Source: Opitutaceae bacterium (GTDB lineage: Bacteria; Verrucomicrobiota; Verrucomicrobiae; Opitutales; Opitutaceae). From it: a stretch of DNA of 11,413 bases. Under the pieces are notes generated by a model, which did not search any database, was not told the origin of the DNA, and worked only from the letters and a program-made list of their open reading frames with translations. This document shows positions 5,995 to 11,372 of the stretch, piece after piece (position 1 is the stretch's first letter; each line of letters begins with the position of its first letter). The stretch is from the NCBI GenBank assembly GCA_031266495.1, contig JAISAX010000130.1, positions 1 to 11,413 on the forward strand, given 5' to 3'. Made by a program: the position numbers and the translations under genes.

Positions 5995-7485
5995 ATGCAC
6001 TACGAAGCCGTCATCGGACTTGAAGTCCACATCCAGCTCAAGACCCGCACCAAGATGTTCACCCGCGCCCCCGCCGGCTACGGGCACGAACCCAACACCC
6101 TCACCGACCCCGTTGTCCTCGCCCTTCCCGGCGCGCTCCCCGTCCTCAACAAAACCGCCATCGACCAAGTCATCCGCGCCGGCCTCCTCGTCCACTGCCG
6201 CATCGCCGACGAATGCCGCTGGGACCGCAAAAACTACTTCTATCCCGACTCCCCGAAAAACTACCAGCTCACCCAGCAATTCCGCCCCGTCTGCCTCGGC
6301 GGCGAAGTCGAAATCGAACTCCCCGGCCCCGCCCGCAACATCATGGGCGCGCACAAAAAAATCCCCCTCAACCGCATCCACCTCGAAGAGGACGTCGGCA
6401 AGCTCAACCACCACGCCACCGACTCCCTCGTTGACTACAACCGCGCCGGCACCCCGCTCATGGAACTCGTCACCGAACCCGCGCTGCACTCCGCCGACGA
6501 AGCCTTTGCCTTCCTCACCGCCCTCCGCGCCCTCATGCAGCAAGGCGGCGTCTCCGACTGCGACATGGAAAAAGGCCAGATGCGCTGCGACGTCAACGTC
6601 TCCATCCGTCCCGCCGGCGCCGCCGCGCTCGGCACCAAGGTCGAGATGAAAAACCTCAACTCCATCGCCTACGTCCGCGACGCCATCGCCCACGAAATCC
6701 GCCGCCAGACCACCCTCGTCCAGTCCGGCGGCCAGGTCGCGCAGGAGACCCGCGACTACGACGGCCTCACCGGCGCCTCGCAATCCCTCCGCTCCAAGGA
6801 AGACGCGCACGACTACCGCTTCTTCCCCGACCCCGACCTCATGCCCGTCCGCATCGACGCCGTCTGGCGCGATTCCATCGCCGCCACCCTCCCCGAGCGC
6901 CCCTTCGACCGCCAGCGCCGCCTGATGGCCGAGCACAATCTCCCCTACACCCTCACCAGCGTTCTCATCTGGGACAAACCCCTCGCCGATTACTACGACA
7001 CCGCCGTGCGACTCGCCGCCCCCGCCGGTGATGTCGGCCCCGCCGCCGCGACCCTCGCCCAACCCCTCGCCAACTGGCTCGCCAACGACCTCCTCCGCGA
7101 AATCGGCGCCACTCGCGCCACCTTCGATGAAGCCGCCGCCAGAATCCCCCCGGCCAACCTCGTCGCCCTCGTCAAACTCATCGCCGGCGGCCTTCTCACC
7201 AACAACACCGCCAGGGAAGTCTTTGCCGAAATGGCTGCCACCGGCGGACCGCCCGAACAAATCGCCGACCGTCGCGGCCTGAAATCCACCCCCGCCGACG
7301 CCGGCGAACTCGAGCAATGGTGCCGCGCCGCCATCGCCGCCAACCCGAAAGCCGCCGCCGAATTTCGCGCGGGCAAGGAAAGTGCCATCAACGGCCTGAA
7401 AGGCCCCGTGATGAAAGCCAGCCGGGGCAAAGTCAACCCCGCCGAAGTGGACGCCACCCTCCGCCGCCTCCTCGCCTCCGCCTGA
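5995..7485 (+). CDS. gatB: Glutamyl/aspartyl-tRNA amidotransferase subunit B
   Basis: A 496-residue GatB, the tRNA-binding subunit that phosphorylates the misacylated Glu or Asp on tRNA and transamidates it with ammonia from GatA. The N-terminus has the diagnostic YEAVIGLEVHIQL. It continues with VVLALPGALPVLN and CRWDRKNYFYPDSPKNYQL, then HLEEDVGKL, DYNRAGTPLMELVTEP and GQMRCDVNVS, all expected of the catalytic cradle. The C-terminal YqeY-like tail ends in GKESAINGLKGPVMKASRGK followed by VNPAEVD. Length is normal. ATG 5995 is chosen because the family starts two residues before EAVIGLE. The in-frame open region upstream is repeat sequence. The leader CTTCCTCCC is pyrimidine-rich without a Shine-Dalgarno. 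It is the last gene of the apparent pheST-gatCAB run, and whether it shares a transcript with gatA is open because of the hairpin and repeats between them. Confidence 0.98.
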   Translation: MHYEAVIGLEVHIQLKTRTKMFTRAPAGYGHEPNTLTDPVVLALPGALPVLNKTAIDQVIRAGLLVHCRIADECRWDRKNYFYPDSPKNYQLTQQFRPVCLGGEVEIELPGPARNIMGAHKKIPLNRIHLEEDVGKLNHHATDSLVDYNRAGTPLMELVTEPALHSADEAFAFLTALRALMQQGGVSDCDMEKGQMRCDVNVSIRPAGAAALGTKVEMKNLNSIAYVRDAIAHEIRRQTTLVQSGGQVAQETRDYDGLTGASQSLRSKEDAHDYRFFPDPDLMPVRIDAVWRDSIAATLPERPFDRQRRLMAEHNLPYTLTSVLIWDKPLADYYDTAVRLAAPAGDVGPAAATLAQPLANWLANDLLREIGATRATFDEAAARIPPANLVALVKLIAGGLLTNNTAREVFAEMAATGGPPEQIADRRGLKSTPADAGELEQWCRAAIAANPKAAAEFRAGKESAINGLKGPVMKASRGKVNPAEVDATLRRLLASA

Positions 7486-7513
7486 TGCCCGACGCATTTT
7501 AGGCTTCCCCTCC

Positions 7514-7551
7514 ATGGGCCCCATAAGCCACATAAGCCCCATGGGGCCCAT
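7514..7551 (+). repeat. Perfect 11-bp inverted repeat over the start of the four-helix-bundle gene
   Basis: The arms are ATGGGCCCCAT (7514-7524) and ATGGGGCCCAT (7541-7551), with a 16-nt spacer, and a run of seven A follows. The first base triplet of each arm is an in-frame ATG of the downstream gene. The sequence also has a 9-bp periodicity (CCCATAAG-, ACATAAG-, CCCATGGG-, CCCATAAA-) like the array at 5875-5919. If transcribed, the hairpin would hide both candidate start codons. Confidence 0.7.
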
Positions 7552-8125
7552 AAAAAAAGACACTCCCCCCGCCATCCTCGTCAACCACGGCAACCACGAG
7601 GGCCTGCTCGCTTTCCAGAAAGCCGAAGCCGTTTACGATATCACCTTCCGTTTCTGCCACCGCTACCTCGCCAAGGGCGACCGCACCATCGACCAGATGA
7701 TCCAGGCCGCCCGCTCCGGCAAAAAGAACCTCTTCGAAGGCAGCCGCGCCTCCCGCGCCTCGAAGGAAACCGAAATCAAACTCACCAACGTCGCCCGTGC
7801 CAGCCTCGCCGAACTCCTCGACGACTACGCCGACTACCTCCGCGTCCGCGACCACCCTCTCTGGCCCAAGGACTCCCGCGAGTCCCTCTACATCCGCCGT
7901 CTCGGACGCCGCCAGCCTCAGACCTACGAACTCTACCGTCCCTTCGTCGAAACTCGTCCGCCGGAAACCATCGCCAATATCGCCATCTGCCTCATTCACC
8001 AGACCAATTACCTCACCGACCGCTACCTCGCCTATCTGGAAAAAGACTTCATCACCCACGGCGGCATCCGCGAACGCATGACCCAGGCCCGCCTCCAACA
8101 CCGCAACCGCCCCTCCGTCCCCTAA
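7514..8125 (+). CDS. Four-helix-bundle suffix-domain protein (related to 23S rRNA intervening-sequence proteins)
   Basis: A protein of up to 203 residues. The region from about residue 28 (HEGLLAFQKAEAVYDITFRF) through DQMIQAARSGKKNLFEGS and KLTNVARASLAELLDDYADY is the four-helix-bundle core, related to proteins encoded in 23S rRNA intervening sequences. The C-terminal part (ANIAICLIHQTNYLTDRYL, then EKDFITHGGIRERM) is the suffix domain that often accompanies it. Function is unknown; a structural or RNA-binding role is sometimes guessed. The protein is probably cytoplasmic, since no signal peptide or membrane segment is seen. The start is uncertain. ATG 7514 adds a repeat-encoded leader (MGPISHISPMGPI), ATG 7541 gives a nine-residue-shorter protein, and the conserved part starts later. 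It lies 28 bp after gatB in the same direction but looks like an accessory insertion, as the GxxExxY genes do. Confidence 0.85.
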   Translation: MGPISHISPMGPIKKDTPPAILVNHGNHEGLLAFQKAEAVYDITFRFCHRYLAKGDRTIDQMIQAARSGKKNLFEGSRASRASKETEIKLTNVARASLAELLDDYADYLRVRDHPLWPKDSRESLYIRRLGRRQPQTYELYRPFVETRPPETIANIAICLIHQTNYLTDRYLAYLEKDFITHGGIRERMTQARLQHRNRPSVP

Positions 8126-8251
8126 GATCGCCCATCCGCCCCCCTCCCCGCACAAAATCAAAGTCGATTTTGTCCCAAGTCGTGCCCGGAAAATCCTCAC
8201 GCCCCGCGCGCGCCTCATGTAAACTCGGCCCCCTGTGCAACCCGCCCTCCG
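8126..8251. other. Intergenic stretch after the four-helix-bundle gene with one weak AT-rich hairpin
   Basis: The only structure seen is ACAAAATC (8152-8159) facing GATTTTGT (8166-8173) across a 6-nt loop, a perfect 8-bp but AT-rich stem starting 26 bp after the stop codon. No T run follows it. No reading frame here looks like a gene. Together with the 35-bp inverted repeat and the malic-enzyme leader, it makes up a 327-bp gap. Confidence 0.5.
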
Positions 8252-8340
8252 AAATCGTTCTCGTTCTCTTACTCTTTCTCGTTCTCTCCGTCTACGGGAT
8301 GTTTCGAGAACGAGAACGAGTAAGAGAACGAGAACGATTT
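8252..8340. repeat. Long near-perfect inverted repeat (35-bp arms, 19-nt loop)
   Basis: The left arm 8252-8286 and the right arm 8306-8340 are complementary at 34 of 35 positions; the single mismatch is T8275 against C8317. The loop is TCCGTCTACGGGATGTTTC. Each arm is built from TCGTTC-type hexamers, so one strand is almost all pyrimidine and the other almost all purine. In RNA it would form a very stable rod about 35 bp long. It separates the four-helix-bundle gene from the malic enzyme and may act as a boundary or RNase III substrate, or be a MITE-like insertion. It shares the 9-mer CGTTCTCTT with the right cassette repeat at 1198-1206, which may be chance. Confidence 0.93.
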
Positions 8341-8345
8341 ATAAT
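8340..8345 (+). promoter_or_regulatory. Possible -10 box (TATAAT) for the malic enzyme gene
   Basis: A perfect TATAAT directly abuts the right arm of the long inverted repeat, in otherwise GC-rich DNA, about 108 bp before the malic enzyme ATG. No recognisable -35 hexamer lies at 16-18 bp upstream, because that place is occupied by the repeat arm. It is recorded as a weak candidate only. Confidence 0.2.
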
Positions 8346-8452
8346 GGCGTGACATCACTTCCTGTTGCACCCAATTTTTCCTCTCCGCGCGGCAAAAACG
8401 TGACACCGCGCCCCCGCCCGTCCAACATGTTCCGTTTCGCCTATCCTCTCCC

Positions 8453-10126
8453 ATGAAAAAACAGAATGCCGACAAACTCCACGCCTCCGGCGCCTCCGCG
8501 CAACCGCGCGGCATGAGCCTCATGACCGACGCGCTCCGCAACAAGGGCACCGCCTTCAACGAAGCCGAACGCGACGCCCTCGGCCTGCGCGGCCTCCTGC
8601 CGCCGCGCGTGTTCACCCTTGAGGAGCAAAAACAGCGCGCCCTCGGCAACCTGCGCCGCAAGCCCACCGACCTGGAAAAATACATCTACCTGACCACCCT
8701 CCAGACCCGCAACGAAACCCTCTTCTACCGCCTCGTCCAGGACCACATCGAGGAAATGATGCCCCTCGTTTACACGCCGACCGTCGGCCAGGCCTGCCTC
8801 GAATACGGCTCCATCTTCCGCCGCCCGCGCGGCCTCTTCATCAGCATCCGCGAACGCGGCCGCATCGCCGAAATCCTCCGCCACTGGCCCATCGCCGACG
8901 TGCGCATGATCGTCGTCACCGACGGCGAACGCATCCTCGGGCTCGGCGACCTCGGCGCCCTCGGCATGGGCATCCCCGTCGGCAAACTCTCCCTCTACAC
9001 CGCCTGCGCCGGCGTGCATCCCGGCTACTGCCTGCCCATCACCCTCGATGTCGGCACCAACAACGACACCCTCCGCAACGACCCCTTCTACATCGGCCTC
9101 AATCAAAAACGCCTCCGCGGCCCCGAATACGACGAATTCCTCGACGAGTTTGTCGCCGCCGTGAAAGCCGTCTTCCCCCGCGCCCTCCTCCAGTGGGAGG
9201 ACTTCGGCAACACCAACGCCTTCCGCCTCCTCGCCGCCAACCGCGCCAAAATCTGCTCCTTCAACGACGACATCCAGGGCACCGCCTCCGTCGCCCTGGC
9301 CGGCCTCCTGGCCGCGCACCGCATCACCGGCGGCAGCATCGAACAGCAGCGCATCCTCTTCCTCGGCGCGGGCGAGGCCGGCACCGGCATCGCCGACCTC
9401 TTTGTCACCGCCGCCATGAACGCCGGCCTCACCGAGGCGCAGGCCCGCGCCTGCTGCTGGTTTGTGGACTCCCAGGGCCTCGTCGTGAAAAACCGCCAGG
9501 GCCGCCCCCTCGCCCACCACAAGCTCCCCTATGCGCACGACCACGCGCCCATCGCCACGCTCGCCGAGGCGGTCGAGACGCTCAAGCCCACCGCCCTCAT
9601 CGGCGTGTCGAGCCAGGCGCGCGCCTTCACCGAACCGATCATCCGCCGCATGGCCGCGCTCAACCCGCACCCGGTCATCTTCGCCCTGTCCAACCCGACC
9701 GCGAAGGCCGAGTGCACCGCCGAAGAAACCTATCAATGGACCGAAGGCCGCGCCATTTTCGCCAGCGGCAGCCCCTTCGACCCCGTGAAACTCGACGGAC
9801 GCACCTTCGTTCCCGGCCAGGGCAACAACGTCTATATCTTCCCCGGCATCGGCCTCGGCGCGCTCGCCTGCGGCGCGACGGAAGTGACCGACCGCATGTT
9901 CCTCACCGCCGCGCGCACGCTTGCCGCCATGGTCGGCGAGGACGACCTCGCGAAAGGCCGCGTTTATCCCGCCCTCACCCGCATCCGCGCCGTCTCGCTC
10001 GCCATCGCGGTCGAGGTCGCCAAGGAAGCCCACAAGGAAGGCCTGGCCACGCTGCCCAAACCCGCCGATCTCGAAGCCGACATCCGCCAGTCGATGTTCG
10101 AGCCGGTTTATCAAGACTACCTGTAA
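8453..10126 (+). CDS. Malic enzyme, large NAD(P)-dependent type
   Basis: A 557-residue malic enzyme of the large (eukaryotic / E. coli MaeA-like) subfamily, which oxidatively decarboxylates L-malate to pyruvate and CO2 with reduction of NAD(P). The N-terminal part has NKGTAF and ERDALGLRGLLPP. The malic signature is PLVYTPTVGQACLEYG, with Tyr107 as likely general acid, and LGDLGALGMGIPVGKLSLY gives Lys178. Metal ligands are Glu249 and Asp250 (QWEDFGN) and Asp273 (FNDDIQG). A Rossmann GAGEAGTG starts at residue 305. The loop DSQGLV has Gln where NADP-type animal enzymes often carry Lys, so cofactor preference cannot be fixed, although NAD is plausible. ATG 8453 follows TATCCTCTCCC without a Shine-Dalgarno; the next Met is residue 21. 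Length is normal. It appears to be a single-gene unit, bounded by strong inverted repeats on both sides. Confidence 0.96.
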   Translation: MKKQNADKLHASGASAQPRGMSLMTDALRNKGTAFNEAERDALGLRGLLPPRVFTLEEQKQRALGNLRRKPTDLEKYIYLTTLQTRNETLFYRLVQDHIEEMMPLVYTPTVGQACLEYGSIFRRPRGLFISIRERGRIAEILRHWPIADVRMIVVTDGERILGLGDLGALGMGIPVGKLSLYTACAGVHPGYCLPITLDVGTNNDTLRNDPFYIGLNQKRLRGPEYDEFLDEFVAAVKAVFPRALLQWEDFGNTNAFRLLAANRAKICSFNDDIQGTASVALAGLLAAHRITGGSIEQQRILFLGAGEAGTGIADLFVTAAMNAGLTEAQARACCWFVDSQGLVVKNRQGRPLAHHKLPYAHDHAPIATLAEAVETLKPTALIGVSSQARAFTEPIIRRMAALNPHPVIFALSNPTAKAECTAEETYQWTEGRAIFASGSPFDPVKLDGRTFVPGQGNNVYIFPGIGLGALACGATEVTDRMFLTAARTLAAMVGEDDLAKGRVYPALTRIRAVSLAIAVEVAKEAHKEGLATLPKPADLEADIRQSMFEPVYQDYL

Positions 10127-10138
10127 CCGGACAAAAAA

Positions 10139-10172
10139 CGCGAAACCTCCGGGGCCCGGCCCCGGAATCGCG
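10139..10172 (+). terminator. Candidate GC-rich stem-loop after the malic enzyme gene
   Basis: A 17-nt palindrome (10149-10165, CCGGGGCC-C-GGCCCCGG) starts 22 bp after the stop codon. It is enclosed by CGCG at 10139-10142 and 10169-10172. It would give a strong GC stem but no T run follows, so intrinsic termination is uncertain. The 13-mer GGGCCCGGCCCCG recurs at 10322-10334 near the end of the convergent gene, so it may be a repeat rather than a terminator. Confidence 0.35.
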
Positions 10173-10175
10173 AAA

Positions 10176-10215
10176 CCGCGGCATCCCCGCCGCCGCTCCC
10201 CTGCCCCATCCGTCC
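10176..10215. repeat. 40-bp direct repeat, copy 1
   Basis: Identical to 10247-10286 except for one base (C10201 against T10272). The unit begins CCGCGGCATCCCCGCCGCCG and ends CCCCATCCGTCC. It lies between the malic enzyme and the convergent gene. The two copies are 71 bp apart start to start, and a hairpin repeat sits between them. Confidence 0.9.
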
Positions 10216-10221
10216 AAGGTA

Positions 10222-10243
10222 GGACAGACATTCCTGTCTGTCC
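10222..10243. repeat. Hairpin repeat, 9-bp perfect stem with TTCC loop, copy A
   Basis: GGACAGACA (10222-10230), loop TTCC, TGTCTGTCC (10235-10243), preceded by AAGGTA. The same AAGGTA plus hairpin layout occurs at 11345-11372, where the stem is GCACAGGCA / TGCCTGTGC with the same loop. The two stems differ at two base pairs, and both arms are changed so that pairing is kept. Confidence 0.85.
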
Positions 10244-10246
10244 CCC

Positions 10247-10286
10247 CCGCGGCATCCCCGCCGCCGCTCCCTTGCCCCATCCGTCC
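10247..10286. repeat. 40-bp direct repeat, copy 2
   Basis: Matches 10176-10215 at 39 of 40 positions. The 31 bp between the copies is the AAGGTA-hairpin unit plus a short C run. This is consistent either with a tandem duplication or with the hairpin unit inserted so that its flank was duplicated. Confidence 0.9.
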
Positions 10287-10361
10287 CGGCAAAACGCTTG
10301 CCGTTGACGGTGGCGCGGAGCGGGCCCGGCCCCGAAGCCGCGGAATAACGAAGAAGCGCGC

Positions 10362-10877
10362 TCAGAACCCCAACGGCGCCGCCGACCGGCGTCGCTGGTA
10401 GCGTTTGGCGTCAAATTCGGGCTGGTCGATGCGCGTGATTTTCCACGACCACGGAAAACCGCTGTTGCGCCGCCACTGGATGACAAACGGCTCGGTGAGC
10501 CGGTTGACTTGGTTTTGCGCGTCGGCGCCGAGGCCGGAGCCGGTCGAGACCATCGTGAATTTGGCGCTGATCGTGGCCGTGTCTCCCTCGCGGACGACCA
10601 GCACCTCGTGAGGCGTGAGCCCGATGCTCTCGAACGGGTAAAAGATGCGCCAGAGATCCTTGCCCAGCGAGTCCTTGTCGTAGCCCCAGCAATCCGTGTA
10701 ATCCGGTGCGAGCAACCGGTTCACGCCGAACGCGCTGCGCGACTCGATCGACTCCACCAATCCCGTCCAGCCGCGATCGAGCTGGCGGTCGGCGTCATAG
10801 TAGCGGTTCATTCCGAGCGCAATAATCAGGAACGCCGCGACCGAGACGATCAGGATTATCTTTCGACGTTGATTCAT
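10362..10877 (-). CDS. Hypothetical protein with N-terminal membrane anchor, possibly NTF2-like
   Basis: A 171-residue protein not recognised as a named family. Residues 1-6 are basic (MNQRRK), and about residues 7-23 (IILIVSVAAFLIIALGM) form one hydrophobic helix. This fits an N-terminal membrane anchor or uncleaved signal with the rest outside the cytoplasm. The remainder (DRGWTGLVESIESRSAFGVN, DYTDCWGYDKDSL, EVLVVREGDTATISAKFTMV, FVIQWRRNSGFPWSWKITRI) alternates helix and strand. This resembles the small alpha+beta layout of NTF2/SnoaL-like proteins, a suggestion by pattern only. The C-terminus is basic (KRYQRRRS). ATG 10877 on the minus strand follows GGCGCAAT, so no Shine-Dalgarno is seen. 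Codon usage is coding-like but somewhat lower in GC than the malic enzyme. It is convergent with the malic enzyme, with 235 bp of repeats between the two stops. Confidence 0.75.
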   Translation of the reverse strand: MNQRRKIILIVSVAAFLIIALGMNRYYDADRQLDRGWTGLVESIESRSAFGVNRLLAPDYTDCWGYDKDSLGKDLWRIFYPFESIGLTPHEVLVVREGDTATISAKFTMVSTGSGLGADAQNQVNRLTEPFVIQWRRNSGFPWSWKITRIDQPEFDAKRYQRRRSAAPLGF

Positions 10878-10957
10878 ATTGCGCCAAAAATGATACGAAA
10901 CCCCGTCCGCGTCAGGGAAAAAGAATGAAAAGGCGGCAGCAAGCCGGCTTCGCCGGC

Positions 10958-10984
10958 AGTTTAAGTTGGAAGTTTAAGTTGAAG
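10958..10984. repeat. Tandem pair AGTTTAAGTTG(G)A
   Basis: Copies at 10958-10970 and 10971-10984 differ only by one G and the end base. CTTAAACT at 11005-11012 is the reverse complement of AGTTTAAG, so either copy can pair with it. It is AT-rich and lies immediately after the GCCGGC hairpin. Confidence 0.7.
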
Positions 10985-11022
10985 TCCGAAAGCGAAGGTT
11001 TGCGCTTAAACTTAAGGGCATT

Positions 11023-11039
11023 GAACGCCAAAGGCGTTC
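11023..11039. repeat. GAACGCC / GGCGTTC hairpin, AAA loop
   Basis: Seven-bp perfect stem with loop AAA, preceded by GGCATT. The identical element in the opposite orientation (loop TTT) is at 11285-11301, and a longer version with loop AAC is at 11071-11091. The three share the stem GAACGCC. Confidence 0.85.
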
Positions 11040-11070
11040 GGCTTCACCTCTCCCTTCAAGCCAAACTCCA

Positions 11071-11091
11071 TTGAACGCCAACGGCGTTCAA
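11071..11091. repeat. TTGAACGCC / GGCGTTCAA hairpin, AAC loop
   Basis: Nine-bp perfect stem, the longest of the GAACGCC group. It is preceded by CCA, as is typical of the ATTGAACGCC context shared with the copy at 11023. Confidence 0.85.
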
Positions 11092-11165
11092 CAATAAAGC
11101 CCAGGGTTGGCGCGAGGCACGAGCGCCTACCTTGGGTTCCCGTCGCCCAACACATCAACCCTAAC

Positions 11166-11210
11166 GGGGTTGCACACATTCCCCGACACACCGGCGGTGT
11201 GTGCAACCCC
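11166..11210. repeat. 13-bp perfect inverted repeat with nested alternative hairpins
   Basis: GGGGTTGCACACA (11166-11178) is the exact reverse complement of TGTGTGCAACCCC (11198-11210). Its loop contains the left arm of the ACACACC hairpin (11186-11202). Its right arm also supplies the left arm of the CAACCCC hairpin (11204-11220), and its left arm overlaps the CAACCC hairpin (11156-11172). These pairings exclude one another. Confidence 0.85.
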
Positions 11211-11284
11211 GTTGGGGTTGTGGGGCATTGGGGCGGTGGTGACAGGGTAGGCTCGCAAGCTCGCCAACCCTCCCTTTATTGTCC

Positions 11285-11301
11285 GAACGCCTTTGGCGTT
11301 C
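11285..11301. repeat. GAACGCC / GGCGTTC hairpin, TTT loop
   Basis: This is the exact reverse complement of the element at 11023-11039, so the two are the same 17-bp unit in opposite orientation, 262 bp apart start to start. Confidence 0.85.
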
Positions 11302-11350
11302 ACTGGCGCCGCCGGCGGCGGTGTCCGGCGTATCGCCGGCTTAAAAGGTA

Positions 11351-11372
11351 GCACAGGCATTCCTGCCTGTGC
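11351..11372. repeat. Hairpin repeat, 9-bp perfect stem with TTCC loop, copy B
   Basis: GCACAGGCA (11351-11359), loop TTCC, TGCCTGTGC (11364-11372), preceded by AAGGTA. It is a paralogue of 10222-10243 with two compensated base-pair changes: the second pair G-C to C-G, and the seventh pair A-T to G-C. Confidence 0.85.

Larger units (their letters stand above)
10943..11372. repeat. Cluster of short perfect palindromes (mini-hairpins)
   Basis: Perfect stems, mostly with 3-nt loops, occur at 10943-10957 (GCCGGC), 11023-11039 and 11285-11301 (GAACGCC), and 11071-11091 (TTGAACGCC). More lie at 11109-11127 (GGCGC, 9-nt loop), 11156-11172 (CAACCC, 5-nt loop), 11186-11202 (ACACACC) and 11204-11220 (CAACCCC). 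The last are at 11308-11319 (GCCGCCGGCGGC), 11325-11339 (CCGGCG) and 11351-11372 (GCACAGGCA). An imperfect one lies at 11245-11270 (GGGT-a-GGC). The density is far above any other part of the window and looks like a mosaic of intergenic repeat modules. No CRISPR-like regular spacing is present. Confidence 0.85.

Noticed and set aside
5983..7593. Long minus-strand open frame opposite gatB
   Set aside because: Same GC-bias shadow; the composition is Gly/Val/Asp-rich with no domain, and gatB is unambiguous.
8152..8173. Terminator for the four-helix-bundle gene
   Set aside because: The 8-bp stem is mostly A/T pairs and no T tract follows, so it is too weak to call.
8252..8340. Intrinsic terminator
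   Set aside because: The stem is far too long, is not GC-rich at its base, and has no T run after it on either strand. It is kept as an inverted repeat of unknown role.
8441..10486. Long minus-strand open frame (681 codons) opposite the malic enzyme
   Set aside because: Shadow frame without recognisable motifs. It also overlaps the real minus-strand gene at 10362-10877 in another frame.
10943..11372. CRISPR array
   Set aside because: The palindromes differ from each other and have irregular spacing. There is no constant repeat of 23-47 bp, and no cas gene is present.
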